Shown: positions 1 to 14,379, counted from the stretch's first letter. The stretch is DNA of 46,406 nt from Caldilinea sp. CFX5 (GCA_021405325.1 QWII01000079.1:1-46406); one strand, 5' to 3'. A program made the numbers and translations. The notes: generated by a model not told the origin, from the sequence alone.

Positions 1-1
1 C

Positions 2-63
2 GTAGGTGCGGTTTGCAACCACACGGGTCTCCCGGAGTTCGTGCGGTTGCAAACCGCACCTAC
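2..63. repeat. Long intergenic palindrome at the window edge
   Basis: Perfect 19-nt inverted repeat, arms 2-20 and 45-63 (arm begins GTAGGTGCGGTTTGCAACC), separated by 24 nt. It lies just upstream of the secreted-protein gene that starts at 97. It is one of many long hairpins of unrelated sequence in the spacers of this window. Confidence 0.85.
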
Positions 64-96
64 TGTCGAACTTCTCCAGTAAGAGAACAAGTAACC

Positions 97-1986
97 ATGA
101 TCCAATTTCGAGGGTATACGCCACGCACCTACCAGCCCCTGTTTTTGCTGTTGGTCGTTGTCAGCCTGCTGTTACAGCCCATGAGCGCTTTGGCCGCGCC
201 GGTGCAACAAGCAGCGCAACCGACGGATAGCACGCTCCAAAATTGTGACAGCGTCGATGAAGAAGCGTTACAAGATGAACTAAACTCGATCACCCAGGAG
301 GTGGTGGCGGCCTCTGCCGAGCAGATCGACATTGGGCGGATTGTCGAGGAACAGTGGCACGCGCTCAAGATGGACGCCATTATCGACGCCCAGGTTGACA
401 GCGCTATCGAACGGGTCAAGGGCGAAGAGGATTACTGGAACAAGTTGCTCTCTAGTTGGTCGGCGGACACGGCGGCGGAATTGACCCGCAAAGTCACCAA
501 TTACACCTTTGAATCGGAAACCTTTCAAAACAAAATTGATGAACTATCGCACAACGTCGCCCTGAGCATTTCCGAAAAGATCGCCCTGCTTTCGGCACAG
601 TCAGTCTCGGCGGCCTTTTTCTGTTTACAGACCTTTATCAGCGGCAACTACTCCGGCGCCTTGGTGCGCGCTTTTGAAGAACAGGTGCGGCTGGCGACCG
701 AAGGGGTCACCTTTAACAATGAGGCGCTCGACACCAGCCTGCTCTCCATCATCGGTCAGCACGGCACGGCGTTGGGCGGCATCGGCGTGATCATCGTGGC
801 GCAGATCAGCCGGCGGCTCATGGTGGAGATTGGCGAAACCATCGCGGAACGCATTGCCGGGCGGATTGTGGGGCGCATCCTCGGTCGCGCCGGCTCGACC
901 ATCATCCCGATTGCCGGCTGGATTGTCGGCGCCGGCATGATCGCCTATGATCTCTACAGCAGTCGCGACGGCGCCCTGCCCCAAATTCAAGAGACGCTCA
1001 AGTCGGAAGAGGTAAAGGGCGGCATCCGCAGCGAGATCGCCGCCTCGATTGAGCCGGAACTCAAGCGCGAGTTGCCGCAGATTGCGCGGGATATTTCCAA
1101 CCAACTCTTTAACCAGTGGCGTGATGTCAAACGCAATATCCGCCAAGTGTTGGAGTTGTCCAATGAAAATGCCAATTTCAACGCGCTCTTAAATGAGCAG
1201 AAGACGCCGGAGGAACTGGCAAAGTTGGTCAACCTCGTTGGCGCCGCCATGCCGGTGTTGGGTCATGACGGCTTGCTGGCAGCGGTCGATAGCGGTCTCT
1301 TGGCCCAGGTCTTTGCCCAACCTGAAGCGGCTTTTCAGATTGTCAGCGCCAGCGGTTCGCTGCAAGATGCCATTGATTGGTCAAATGCTGCCGGCAATCT
1401 GCTCGACCAGGTCGTCGCCACCGAAATTTATAAACACCAACCGGCCGGCGCACTGGACAAAACGCTACTGGAAAAGCTGTTGGCGGTGAATGACAAAGCC
1501 GCCATCCAGAAGTTGGCGCTGCTCAAACCAGAGGCGTTGCAAGCGTTGCTGACTGTATCGACCAGCAACCTAGCGACCCTTGCGACCCAAGTAGAAGCGG
1601 CGGATTTGGAAGCGCTGGCCGCTTTTCTGCCCACGCTCAACCAAACGCAGGTCAATCAACTGGTGGCGCGGGTGATCAGTGAACCGGCCACCGTCGGCCA
1701 TTTGCAAGACCCGGCCCTGCGTGATTATTTAACTAGTAACAACAACGACCTGGATGCCGCGCTCCCCTTCCTCTTGTCGCCCAAAGAAGGGACCGCGCCC
1801 TTGCTCGATGCCGGGCAGGTGCTGTTGGGACAGGTGTCGTGGCGGCTCTTTTTGTTTAAGTATGGGGTAGGCCAGAGCCTATTGGTGACGGTCGGCGCGG
1901 TCATCCTGGGCTTGATCGCGCTACGGCTGGTCTTTGGCCTCATCGGTTGGATCTTTAGTCCCATTACCCGTTTATTTGGAAGGTGA
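97..1986 (+). CDS. Secreted, membrane-anchored protein with glycine-zipper-like segment (paralog A)
   Basis: Unrecognised family. I chose the ATG at 97 (629 aa) because it puts a classic signal peptide first: basic start, then a leucine-rich core around residues 14-27, then ALA-AP near residue 33. An in-frame upstream start at 13 would run through the palindrome and delay the signal. The mature part is mostly helical. Residues about 224-288 form a long hydrophobic, Gly-rich stretch with GxxxG-like spacing (GGIGVIIVAQ, then AGRIVGRILGRAG, then PIAGWIVGAGMIAYDL). A C-terminal transmembrane helix lies around residues 591-620, followed by a short basic tail. It is clearly homologous over its first ~370 residues to the gene at 3407-5263 (shared W-x-A-L/W-V-G-L region, EDYW/EGYW, WSADxAxx, GALPQIQ). 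The Gly-zipper pattern suggests membrane insertion or oligomerisation, but that is inference. The stop lies 3 nt before the next start, so co-transcription is likely. Confidence 0.8.
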   Translation: MIQFRGYTPRTYQPLFLLLVVVSLLLQPMSALAAPVQQAAQPTDSTLQNCDSVDEEALQDELNSITQEVVAASAEQIDIGRIVEEQWHALKMDAIIDAQVDSAIERVKGEEDYWNKLLSSWSADTAAELTRKVTNYTFESETFQNKIDELSHNVALSISEKIALLSAQSVSAAFFCLQTFISGNYSGALVRAFEEQVRLATEGVTFNNEALDTSLLSIIGQHGTALGGIGVIIVAQISRRLMVEIGETIAERIAGRIVGRILGRAGSTIIPIAGWIVGAGMIAYDLYSSRDGALPQIQETLKSEEVKGGIRSEIAASIEPELKRELPQIARDISNQLFNQWRDVKRNIRQVLELSNENANFNALLNEQKTPEELAKLVNLVGAAMPVLGHDGLLAAVDSGLLAQVFAQPEAAFQIVSASGSLQDAIDWSNAAGNLLDQVVATEIYKHQPAGALDKTLLEKLLAVNDKAAIQKLALLKPEALQALLTVSTSNLATLATQVEAADLEALAAFLPTLNQTQVNQLVARVISEPATVGHLQDPALRDYLTSNNNDLDAALPFLLSPKEGTAPLLDAGQVLLGQVSWRLFLFKYGVGQSLLVTVGAVILGLIALRLVFGLIGWIFSPITRLFGR

Positions 1987-1989
1987 GCC

Positions 1990-2310
1990 GTGTTAATCAG
2001 CTTAGATCATTACCCCTCCGCCGATGAGATTGAGATTGGTGAAATGCTCTTTGTCGTGGCGGTCAATTCGGCCAATGTGGTCAATGACATCCGCGAAAAT
2101 ATTCGTAATTTAATTGGCGGGCGGATGATCCATTATGAACGCTTGATCGAGCGCGCCGTTGCCCATGCGTTGGAGGATCTCGATGCTAAAGCCAAAGCCA
2201 AAGGCTACGACGGCGTCATCGGCGTCAAGATCGCCAACCCAACGGTGGTCGATGGCGGGGCGGAGGTTATTGTGTATGGGAATGGCTTTCGGCGACGAAA
2301 AAAGAGTTGA
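1990..2310 (+). CDS. YbjQ/UPF0145-like heavy-metal-binding-domain protein
   Basis: A 106-aa protein with a GTG start 3 nt after the preceding stop, preceded by AAGGTGAG as a plausible ribosome site. The order [48 protein letters not shown], then GGAEVIVYG matches the YbjQ (UPF0145) fold, a small pentamer-forming domain of unknown role sometimes annotated as heavy-metal binding. No transmembrane segment or signal is seen, so it should be cytosolic. It sits between two paralogous secreted proteins and may belong to the same operon. Confidence 0.7.
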   Translation: MLISLDHYPSADEIEIGEMLFVVAVNSANVVNDIRENIRNLIGGRMIHYERLIERAVAHALEDLDAKAKAKGYDGVIGVKIANPTVVDGGAEVIVYGNGFRRRKKS

Positions 2311-2333
2311 TCGAGCAGTAGTGGAGGAATAGT

Positions 2334-2942
2334 ATGGCATACAGTGATTTCACGATTCCTCAATTAAAAGAAAAATTTCATCTTACGATTGAGGAGGAAA
2401 CAAAGCTCTTTGATACAGTAACAAGTGTTGAATTACCGCTCACGTTGGCCGATATTCTCAGACGCTATTTACCTTTAGCGGTCAATCTAAATACAGAAAA
2501 AGCGCGCTCAGAATTGATTATTGCGCCCTTCCTGGCTGAATTTAAATTGCTCTATCGGGAACAGATTAGTCTCTTTTCCGGCATTGATTTCAATATCGAT
2601 GAGACTGCTGGTCTTAAAGGACGCTGTGATTACATTCTTGCCCAAAGCCCAGAACAGTTGGTGCTAACAGCGCCTGTCTGCATGTTGGTCGAAGCAAAAA
2701 ATGAGAATATCATTGCCGGCATACCCCAATGTCTAGCAGAGATGGTTGCCGCACAACGTTTCAATGCTGCCAGCGGTACACTGCACAAAAGTGCAATTTA
2801 TGGTGTTGTGACCACGGGCAGTTTGTGGCGTTTTCTTCGGCTACAAGGGACAATTGCGCAAGTAGACCAGGTTGAGTATGCAATTCAGGAGCCAGGCAAA
2901 ATTTTCGCCATTTTGCAACGGATCGCCATTACTGAGCTTTAA
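2334..2942 (+). CDS. PD-(D/E)XK nuclease-like protein of unknown role
   Basis: A 202-aa soluble protein with a good ribosome site (GGAGG, 6 nt before the ATG). It carries the sequence GRCDYILA about 20 residues before CMLVEAKNENI. D-(x~20)-E-x-K with hydrophobic strands is the core of the PD-(D/E)XK superfamily, and related proteins are common as stand-alone genes in cyanobacteria and Chloroflexota. No DNA-binding domain or methylase partner is visible nearby, so restriction activity is not supported. Codon use is more AT-rich than in the flanking secreted-protein genes, consistent with separate acquisition. Confidence 0.55.
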   Translation: MAYSDFTIPQLKEKFHLTIEEETKLFDTVTSVELPLTLADILRRYLPLAVNLNTEKARSELIIAPFLAEFKLLYREQISLFSGIDFNIDETAGLKGRCDYILAQSPEQLVLTAPVCMLVEAKNENIIAGIPQCLAEMVAAQRFNAASGTLHKSAIYGVVTTGSLWRFLRLQGTIAQVDQVEYAIQEPGKIFAILQRIAITEL

Positions 2943-3020
2943 CAATGAAAAATACGCATCATTCAACAATGCAGGGGTTGTTAATCGGACGCAGTCTTGA
3001 TTGGATTCGTTAAATTCGCA

Positions 3021-3359
3021 ATGTTTGAGACACAAATTCGCTCTTTAATCGAATACTTGGAACAAGTAAAAAGATCACCTGGCTTATTCTTCCAGCCAGT
3101 GACTGATAATGGATTACACAGTCATATTCATGGGATTCATATAGCTTTCAAGTTTTGCGGCCTTGAACCTACCACGGAGGTTTATGAAAAAATAGAGGCC
3201 AATCATGGCTGGCAGGGTAACACGTCTTTTGGGGCTGTACCTCACATGCGCAAAGCAGGTCTAACAGAAGAACAAATTGTTGATGAATTCCTTAGCATGT
3301 ATATTGAAACGTGGAAGGAAATGTTGATTAGGCTTGAAGACGCAAAGAAACAAGTGTAG
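3021..3359 (+). CDS. Small protein of unknown function
   Basis: 112 aa from the ATG at 3021; an in-frame start at 2997 would add eight residues without a better ribosome site. Not recognised. It is soluble and mixed helical, with a His-rich patch (LHSHIHGIHIAF) and an acidic/basic C-terminal helix (ETWKEMLIRLEDAKKQ). AT-rich composition like its upstream neighbour. It lies between two members of the secreted paralog family. Confidence 0.5.
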   Translation: MFETQIRSLIEYLEQVKRSPGLFFQPVTDNGLHSHIHGIHIAFKFCGLEPTTEVYEKIEANHGWQGNTSFGAVPHMRKAGLTEEQIVDEFLSMYIETWKEMLIRLEDAKKQV

Positions 3360-3406
3360 AAATGTTTTGTTGTCCCCGTTCCAGGAGCGGCGTTTCGCCG
3401 GCTAAG

Positions 3407-5263
3407 ATGCAAATAAGAAAAACCCTTTCCATCATCCTTGTTGTCACCATCGTCTGGCTTCAGTTGCCGATCCATGTTTACGCGCAAGATGCCGGCACAG
3501 CCGACTACACCTTTGGCGACTGTAGCACGGTTGACCAGGAGCAACTGCGCGCCGAGATTGAGCAGGTCGCCCACGAGGTGCTGGCCGGCGACAGTGCGCG
3601 CATCAACATTGACGCCATTGTCATGCGCCAGTGGGTAGGGTTGCGCGTCGATGATGCGATTGACCAGTCCGTGCAACACGCCATTGACACAGTCTATAAC
3701 AACGAAGGGTATTGGAGCCGCCTCTGGTCCGGTTGGTCAGCGGACAAGGCGGAACAGTTTGCCACCCAAGTTGCCAACGACGCTTTTGGGTCGGAGGGGT
3801 TTCACACCACGATCAATGAACTTTCGACCGCCATCGCCCAGGAGATTGCCCGCGAGATCGAAGCTGATTTTGCCCGCGCCGCCTCCGCCGCCTTTCTCTG
3901 TATGAAGGCGTATGTGGGGGACAAATATTCGGGTACCCTCTTTAGCGCGTTTGAAACCAAAGTCAGCACCGAAGTCGAAGCAGTGGATGTGCAGGCCGGC
4001 GCCAACGTCGATATTTCCGCCATTGATGTCCACCAAAAAGCGCTAGGCGGCGTCGGTGTCATCATTGTCACCGAGCTTTCGCGCCGCATTGCCATCAAGT
4101 TAAGCGAGAAGATTGCCGAACGGGTCGCCGGTAAAATTATCGGGCGGATTATCGGCAAGGCCGGCTCGTCGCTGATCCCGGTGGCCGGCTGGGTGATTGG
4201 CCTGGGCTTGATTGTCTGGGATCTCTGGGAGGGGGGCAAGGGTGCGCTGCCCCAGATTCAGGATGCGCTCCAGAGCGAAGAAGTCAAAGCCAAGATTCGC
4301 CAGGAGGTGGCCGACTCGATCAAGGACGGGCTGCCCGAAGAAGTCTCCATTGTCTCGCTTGAAATTGCGGTCAGCCTGGTGGAGGATTGGAATCGCTTCT
4401 GTGACACCAATCGCGCCGTCTGCACCCTGGCCGAAGAGAACAGCACCTTCCAGGATATTTTGGATTACACGCCGCTCGATCAGGTCGGCAAACTGGTCAC
4501 GCTGGTCAACACCTTTATTGACAACATGGGGCGCAGTGACCTGGAAAAGGCCATTGACGACGGGCAATTTGAAAAGCTACTCGTCCTGCCCGCCGAGACC
4601 TTTCCCATCTTAGGCGAAACCAAATCGGTAGCGACCACGTTGGCCTGGGCCGAACTGGCCGGGGAGCGCCTGCCTAAGGTGGTGGAGTTCCAACTCTACC
4701 AACAGAAAAAACCGGAAGATTTTACGCCGGAATTGTTGCGCACGGTTCTCAATCTGGACACGATTGAGACGGTGAATAAAGTAACGCCGCTCAGTAGTGA
4801 CCAGTTAACTCAATTGATCACCTTTGCCGATACAAACTTTGTCCGGCTGGTCAATCGCCTCTCGGCGGAAGAGATCAGTCAGTTGGCGAGCTATTTGGCG
4901 ACAACAACACCACCGGCTGGCCTGGCGAGCGACCTGGCCAGCGGTCAGCAAACCGTCGCTAGTGTACTGGCTTTACCAGAGGCAGAACCAACAGCGGCTG
5001 CAACCACTGCACCAGGCGCCTTAGGTTTACCCCCGATGACAGCGATCCGGCAATTTATCTATGCGAATAGCATTGTCGTGGCCGTTGGGATTATTCTGCT
5101 GGCGGGGCTTTTGTTAGCCGTGATCAGTGTGGCGGGGCGGCGCCGTGCTGCTGAGCAGCCGTCGCCAAAGCAAGCGGTGACACCGCCGAAACCGCCGAAG
5201 GACCAAAAGCCAAAACGGAAACGCAAGCCGCGCGATGTCTACGACATTTTTCATGATGGCTAG
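3407..5263 (+). CDS. Secreted, membrane-anchored protein with glycine-zipper-like segment (paralog B)
   Basis: About 618 aa from the ATG at 3407, which begins a signal peptide (MQIRKTLSIILVV...IHVYAQDAG). An in-frame ATG at 3362 would add a Cys/Pro-rich lead inconsistent with a signal. It is a divergent copy of the protein at 97-1986: same NCD/DCS-TVD(E/Q)E start of the mature region, same W residues, and same hydrophobic Gly-rich block (GGVGVIIVTELSRR, AGKIIGRIIGKAG, PVAGWVIGLGLIVWDL). It differs at the end: a transmembrane helix near residues 545-570 is followed by a ~45-residue Lys/Pro-rich tail (PPKPPKDQKPKRKRKPRD), which by the positive-inside rule should face the cytoplasm. Function unknown; a membrane-inserting or pore-type scaffold is only a guess. 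Confidence 0.8.
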   Translation: MQIRKTLSIILVVTIVWLQLPIHVYAQDAGTADYTFGDCSTVDQEQLRAEIEQVAHEVLAGDSARINIDAIVMRQWVGLRVDDAIDQSVQHAIDTVYNNEGYWSRLWSGWSADKAEQFATQVANDAFGSEGFHTTINELSTAIAQEIAREIEADFARAASAAFLCMKAYVGDKYSGTLFSAFETKVSTEVEAVDVQAGANVDISAIDVHQKALGGVGVIIVTELSRRIAIKLSEKIAERVAGKIIGRIIGKAGSSLIPVAGWVIGLGLIVWDLWEGGKGALPQIQDALQSEEVKAKIRQEVADSIKDGLPEEVSIVSLEIAVSLVEDWNRFCDTNRAVCTLAEENSTFQDILDYTPLDQVGKLVTLVNTFIDNMGRSDLEKAIDDGQFEKLLVLPAETFPILGETKSVATTLAWAELAGERLPKVVEFQLYQQKKPEDFTPELLRTVLNLDTIETVNKVTPLSSDQLTQLITFADTNFVRLVNRLSAEEISQLASYLATTTPPAGLASDLASGQQTVASVLALPEAEPTAAATTAPGALGLPPMTAIRQFIYANSIVVAVGIILLAGLLLAVISVAGRRRAAEQPSPKQAVTPPKPPKDQKPKRKRKPRDVYDIFHDG

Positions 5264-5548
5264 TTGCGTGGTTTGACGGATGTTCTGTTAGGCAAAATCG
5301 AGTACGATCCTACGGTGCAATGAATGCCAACCAGCATCCACTAGACCGGATGCAGCACGAAGGCTGTGCGGCGTCGCCGGTTTGTGTACCTCTTCACTGG
5401 CGAAGAACCTTCACTGTTGATTCTTTCTCCGCAATGATGCGCCGAAAAAATCTGTTGTTGCGCTACGGTCGTGCCAACGTAGCATGGTCAATGTTCCCAA
5501 TGTCCAGCACAGCGGGAAGGTGTGTCTATTGTAGAAGGAGAGTCTGTT

Positions 5549-10216
<4,668 letters not shown>

Positions 10217-10239
10217 GCGCTATACCAGGCTTCATCTTT

Positions 10240-10279
10240 CGAGAGTTTTGACTTTTCATTTGATTAGGCAAAACTCTCG
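10240..10279 (+). terminator. Putative terminator hairpin after gltB
   Basis: Perfect 11-bp inverted repeat (CGAGAGTTTTG / CAAAACTCTCG; arms 10240-10250 and 10269-10279) with an 18-nt loop, 24 nt past the gltB stop. It is followed only by GTTCTACAT rather than a long T run, so termination is likely but not certain. Confidence 0.5.
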
Positions 10280-10335
10280 TTCTACATACCAAGTCTTATT
10301 GACAAAGACACCATACAGAGATACCATATAACTAT

Positions 10336-10611
10336 ATGGCGCAGTTCGACTGGGATGAAAACAAGAACCTTGAAAATCAGAATAAACACGGCATTAGTTT
10401 CGAGCGAGCACAACACACCTTTGAAGATCCTAAGCGTCTAATTCTCAAGGACAAGCGGCACAGCACGCGAGACGAGAATCGTTACTATTGCATCGGCAGA
10501 ATTCGCGGAGGTGTTGTCACCGTTCGGTTTACTTATCAAAATAGTCGTATCAGAATTTTTGGGGCAGGTTTCTGGCGAAAATATCATACCCTGTATTTTG
10601 AGCGCAGGTAG
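10336..10611 (+). CDS. brnT: BrnT-family ribonuclease toxin
   Basis: 91 aa. The family signature is clear: FDWDENKNLENQNKHGISFE at the N-terminus, then FEDPKRLI, RYYCIGRI.GGVVTVRFTY, and the basic C-terminal RIRIFGAGFWRK. BrnT is a small RelE-fold RNase that arrests growth by cutting mRNA and is neutralised by BrnA. The antitoxin gene follows 8 nt later. The ORF is intact, so the pair is probably functional, inserted between gltB and leuC. Confidence 0.9.
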   Translation: MAQFDWDENKNLENQNKHGISFERAQHTFEDPKRLILKDKRHSTRDENRYYCIGRIRGGVVTVRFTYQNSRIRIFGAGFWRKYHTLYFERR

Positions 10612-10619
10612 AAAATATT

Positions 10620-10910
10620 ATGCAACAACGACAAAAACAACCCTGGGAAACAGTCGAGTATACAGACAATCCTGATTTGCCCGATCTAGAAGATATCGAG
10701 ATTGTAGCCGATTTCTTACCGCGTCCAGAAGAACTAGTGTTCAAAGAAGCCGAGACGGAGAAAATCACTATCCAACTAGACAAGGCAACGGTTGATTTCT
10801 TCCGGCATAAGGCGCAAGAACTTGGCGCTTCCTACCAGCGCATGATTCGGAATTTACTTAATGAATATGTTGCCAGCCAACGCCGGAATAGTCAGCATTT
10901 GAATTTATAA
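10620..10910 (+). CDS. brnA: BrnA-family antitoxin (ribbon-helix-helix)
   Basis: 96 aa, 8 nt after brnT. The C-terminal half is the ribbon-helix-helix DNA-binding region: KITIQLDKATVDFFRHKAQE, then GASYQRMIRNLLNEYV. The acidic N-terminal half (DLPDLEDIEIVADFLPRPEE) is the likely toxin-masking part. BrnA proteins bind BrnT and autoregulate the brnTA promoter; here that promoter should lie in 10280-10335. Confidence 0.9.
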   Translation: MQQRQKQPWETVEYTDNPDLPDLEDIEIVADFLPRPEELVFKEAETEKITIQLDKATVDFFRHKAQELGASYQRMIRNLLNEYVASQRRNSQHLNL

Positions 10911-11050
10911 TCAAATAGACAAGGCAACAAGATTGTTGTTCTGGTACGAGATACAGTAGAGCCATCTCTATGTAAAAAATCGGATAGTTGCTGTGAAGAC
11001 GATCCGGTTCAGGATAAATAGCGACAACGCGAAGAATTAGGAGAACCATT

Positions 11051-12454
<1,404 letters not shown>

Positions 12455-12461
12455 TTTTGGA

Positions 12462-12536
12462 TTTTGGATCCTTCCAGGACAAGTTTGCGATTTTGGATTG
12501 CTTGATCGAATTGTATGCAAAATCCAAAATCGCAAA
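12462..12536. repeat. Heptamer-based palindrome after leuC
   Basis: Begins with two GATTTTG heptamers just past the leuC stop. It contains a perfect 16-nt inverted repeat, arms 12484-12499 (TTTGCGATTTTGGATT) and 12521-12536. It shares CCAGGACAAGTTT with a segment read in frame inside the SARP regulator gene (44214-44303). Confidence 0.75.
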
Positions 12537-12700
12537 TCCAAACAAAACCAAAGGATAGCTCCTTGGATTTCAGGGTCATTAGCGAGATTAGAAATATATC
12601 AACCATCGCAAAAGGCCCAAGTGTGCAGGTTCGCCAATATCTTAATGAACGCTTCGGACATGGCCGCTGGCGGAAGCTGAAAGGCGAAGCATTTAGTCAG
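12515..12700 (+). pseudogene. Small conserved gene truncated by the IscB element
   Basis: The frame from 12566 reads DFRVISEIRNISTIAKGPSV, then QVRQYLNERFGHGRWRKLKG, then EAF. I recognise the G-x-GRWRKLKG core of a small uncharacterised family widespread in cyanobacteria and Chloroflexota (usually ~70-80 aa, ending in an HWYEAHG-like segment). Here the frame runs directly into the left end of the IscB element at about 12701, and the C-terminal part is missing. I found no convincing remainder after the element's right end. The N-terminal start is uncertain because the upstream palindrome overlaps it. Confidence 0.5.
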
Positions 12701-12963
12701 GGAACCCCACGGCTAAAGCCGGGGGCTTGAACCGAAGTTTGGTTTAAGCCCGTAACCTGACCAGGCTAAGACTTGCAACCCTTACGAGGGCAAGCAGAGT
12801 CTATGTTAGAGCGGTCATAACACCTACAGATGCTTCTCTAGTCTGTAGCTCTGTTGTGTAGGATTAAACAGATGTACGGGTTTAAGTCAGTGTCCTACAC
12901 CGAACAAGCCGTTTTAACCTTGCCGAAGAGACCATTACGCCCGCAAGGGTAGAAAGTTGTTTT
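12701..12963 (+). ncRNA. IscB omega-RNA (HEARO-type RNA)
   Basis: The 260 nt between the element's left end and the iscB start contain several nested stems: 12705-12713/12718-12725; GGCTTGAACC/GGTTTAAGCC (12724-12733/12741-12750); a CCCTTACGAGGG hairpin; CTACAGA/TCTGTAG (around 12823-12847); and GTGTAGGA/TCCTACAC (12856-12863/12893-12900). IscB guide RNAs (first described as HEARO RNAs) occupy exactly this place, just 5' of the ORF, with the guide at the RNA's 5' end. The guide would therefore be the ~16 nt just left of 12701 (inside the truncated gene). Boundaries are approximate. Confidence 0.75.
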
Positions 12964-14253
12964 ATGCAAAATTTTGTTTTTGTACTGGATACAAACAAAG
13001 TGCCACAAGCGCCGGTACATCCGGGGCAGGCGCGCTTGTTGCTGAGTAGCGGGCAAGCCGCCGTATATCGGCGCTTCCCGTTCACGATCATCCTGAAACG
13101 GGCGGTAGACAATCCGCGCCTGGAAGGCAACCGCGAACCCATCACGGTCAAGGTTGATCCGGGTAGCAAGACGACCGGCATTGCACTTATCCAGGATGAT
13201 TGGGTTGTCTTTGCGGCTGAACTAGAACATCGCGGACAGCAGATCAAGAAGAACTTGGAAAGCCGCCGGGCGATTCGTCGGAATCGGCGCAATCGCAAAA
13301 CCCGCTATCGTCAACCACGGTTCGACAACAGGACGAAGCCCAAAGGTTGGTTAGCCCCATCCTTGCAAAGCCGGGTTAACAACCTGCAAACGTGGCTGGT
13401 ACGGTTTCTCAAGTTGTGCAATGTCCAGTCGGTCAGCATGGAATTGGTTCGCTTCGACACTCAACTGATGCAAGATGCCGAAATTAGTGGAGTAGAGTAC
13501 CAGCAGGGCGAATTGGCCGGGTATGAAGTACGGGAATATCTGCTAGAGAAGTTTGGCCGCAAGTGCTGTTACTGTGGGAAGACCGATGTACCGCTAGAGA
13601 TCGAGCATATCACCCCGAAGTCGCGCGGTGGTTCCGACCGAGTAAGCAATCTGTGCCTGGCTTGTCGGGAATGCAATCAGCGCAAGGGCAATCAAACCGC
13701 TGCGGAGTTTGGCGGGGGCCTCCTGGGCGCGCAAGTGCAGGCTCAGGCCAAGAAACCGCTCAAGGATGCAAGTGCGGTCAACTCTGTACGGTGGGCGATC
13801 TGGCGCATGTTCGATAGTTCTGGCTTGCCCGTCGAAGTCGGGACGGGTGGACGCACCAAGTTCAACCGCACAACCAACGGCTATCCCAAAGCCCACTGGA
13901 TTGATGCCGCTTGCGTTGGGCAATCTGGGCAAGCGGTCAAGCTTTGCCCAACACAGCAACCATTGGCGATCAAGGCGGTCGGTCGGGGTAGTCGCCAAAT
14001 GTGCCATATGAATAAGTACGGATTTCCACGAACATCAGGGAAGTCGGGCAAGCGCTTCTTTGGCTTTCAAACCGGTGATATGGTCAAGGCGGTTGTCCCA
14101 TCCGGCAAAAATAAGGGTGTGCATATCGGAAAGGTCGCAGTCCGTGCGACGGGTAGTTTTGCCATCCTTTTTCAGAAAGGGAAAGTCGATGGAATCAACC
14201 AAAAATACGTTAAGCGAATCCATGCTCAAGACGGGTACATCTATGGTAACTGA
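12964..14253 (+). CDS. iscB: IscB RNA-guided nuclease
   Basis: 429 aa. N-terminal PLMP-like segment (VLDTNKVPQAPVHPGQARLL, RRFPFTIILK), RuvC-I with the catalytic Asp in VKVDPGSKTTGIAL, then an Arg-rich bridge helix (NLESRRAIRRNRRNRKTRYR) with the RRxRR signature. RuvC-II has Glu in SMELVRFD. The HNH insert has two Cys pairs: CCYCGK, EIEHITPKSRGG, SNLCLACRECNQRKGN. RuvC-III is HWIDAACVG. All catalytic residues are present, so it should be active. IscB is the ancestor of Cas9 and cuts DNA directed by an omega-RNA, which is encoded immediately upstream here. The C-terminal ~80 residues (MNKYGFPR..., FGFQTGDMVKAVVP...) are the usual target-motif-interacting region. Confidence 0.95.
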   Translation: MQNFVFVLDTNKVPQAPVHPGQARLLLSSGQAAVYRRFPFTIILKRAVDNPRLEGNREPITVKVDPGSKTTGIALIQDDWVVFAAELEHRGQQIKKNLESRRAIRRNRRNRKTRYRQPRFDNRTKPKGWLAPSLQSRVNNLQTWLVRFLKLCNVQSVSMELVRFDTQLMQDAEISGVEYQQGELAGYEVREYLLEKFGRKCCYCGKTDVPLEIEHITPKSRGGSDRVSNLCLACRECNQRKGNQTAAEFGGGLLGAQVQAQAKKPLKDASAVNSVRWAIWRMFDSSGLPVEVGTGGRTKFNRTTNGYPKAHWIDAACVGQSGQAVKLCPTQQPLAIKAVGRGSRQMCHMNKYGFPRTSGKSGKRFFGFQTGDMVKAVVPSGKNKGVHIGKVAVRATGSFAILFQKGKVDGINQKYVKRIHAQDGYIYGN

Positions 14254-14280
14254 ACCAACGTCCTGTCGGAGTACGACAGC

Positions 14281-14333
14281 GGCGGGAACCCTCTGGGTGC
14301 CCTCCCCATGCCTGAAGGCAGGGGATTCCCGCC
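14281..14333. repeat. Right-end hairpin of the IscB element
   Basis: GGCGGGAA / TTCCCGCC arms enclose TGCC-TGAA-GGCA, typical of the subterminal structures recognised by IS200/IS605 transposases. An additional small hairpin (CTGTCG-GAGTA-CGACAG) sits just before it at about 14262-14278. Confidence 0.6.
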
Positions 14334-14379
14334 CGGTTCCGTTGACCAAGCGAAAGCGAGAGATCAGGAGATAAGCGAT

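Larger units (their letters stand above)
12701..14340 (+). mobile_element. IscB (IS200/IS605-superfamily-type) element without TnpA
   Basis: Unit made of a left-end hairpin, structured RNA, iscB, and a right-end hairpin. The left end has GGAACC (12701-12706) plus a CCCCACGGC-TAAA-GCCGGGGG hairpin. The right end has a TGCC-TGAA-GGCA hairpin enclosed by GGCGGGAA (14281-14288) / TTCCCGCC (14326-14333) and finishes with GGTTCC (14335-14340), the inverse of the left terminus. No Y1 transposase gene is present, as in most IscB loci, so movement would need TnpA in trans. Exact ends are estimated from these structures. Confidence 0.7.

Noticed and set aside
10911..11050. T-box or leucine leader peptide before leuC
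   Set aside because: No specifier-loop/T-box sequence, no run of Leu codons, and no terminator/antiterminator pair could be found in the 140-nt leader.
12964..14253. Cas9 or group II intron HNH protein
   Set aside because: 429 aa, the PLMP-like N-terminus, RRxRR bridge and upstream structured RNA fit IscB; no REC lobe, no reverse transcriptase, no CRISPR array.
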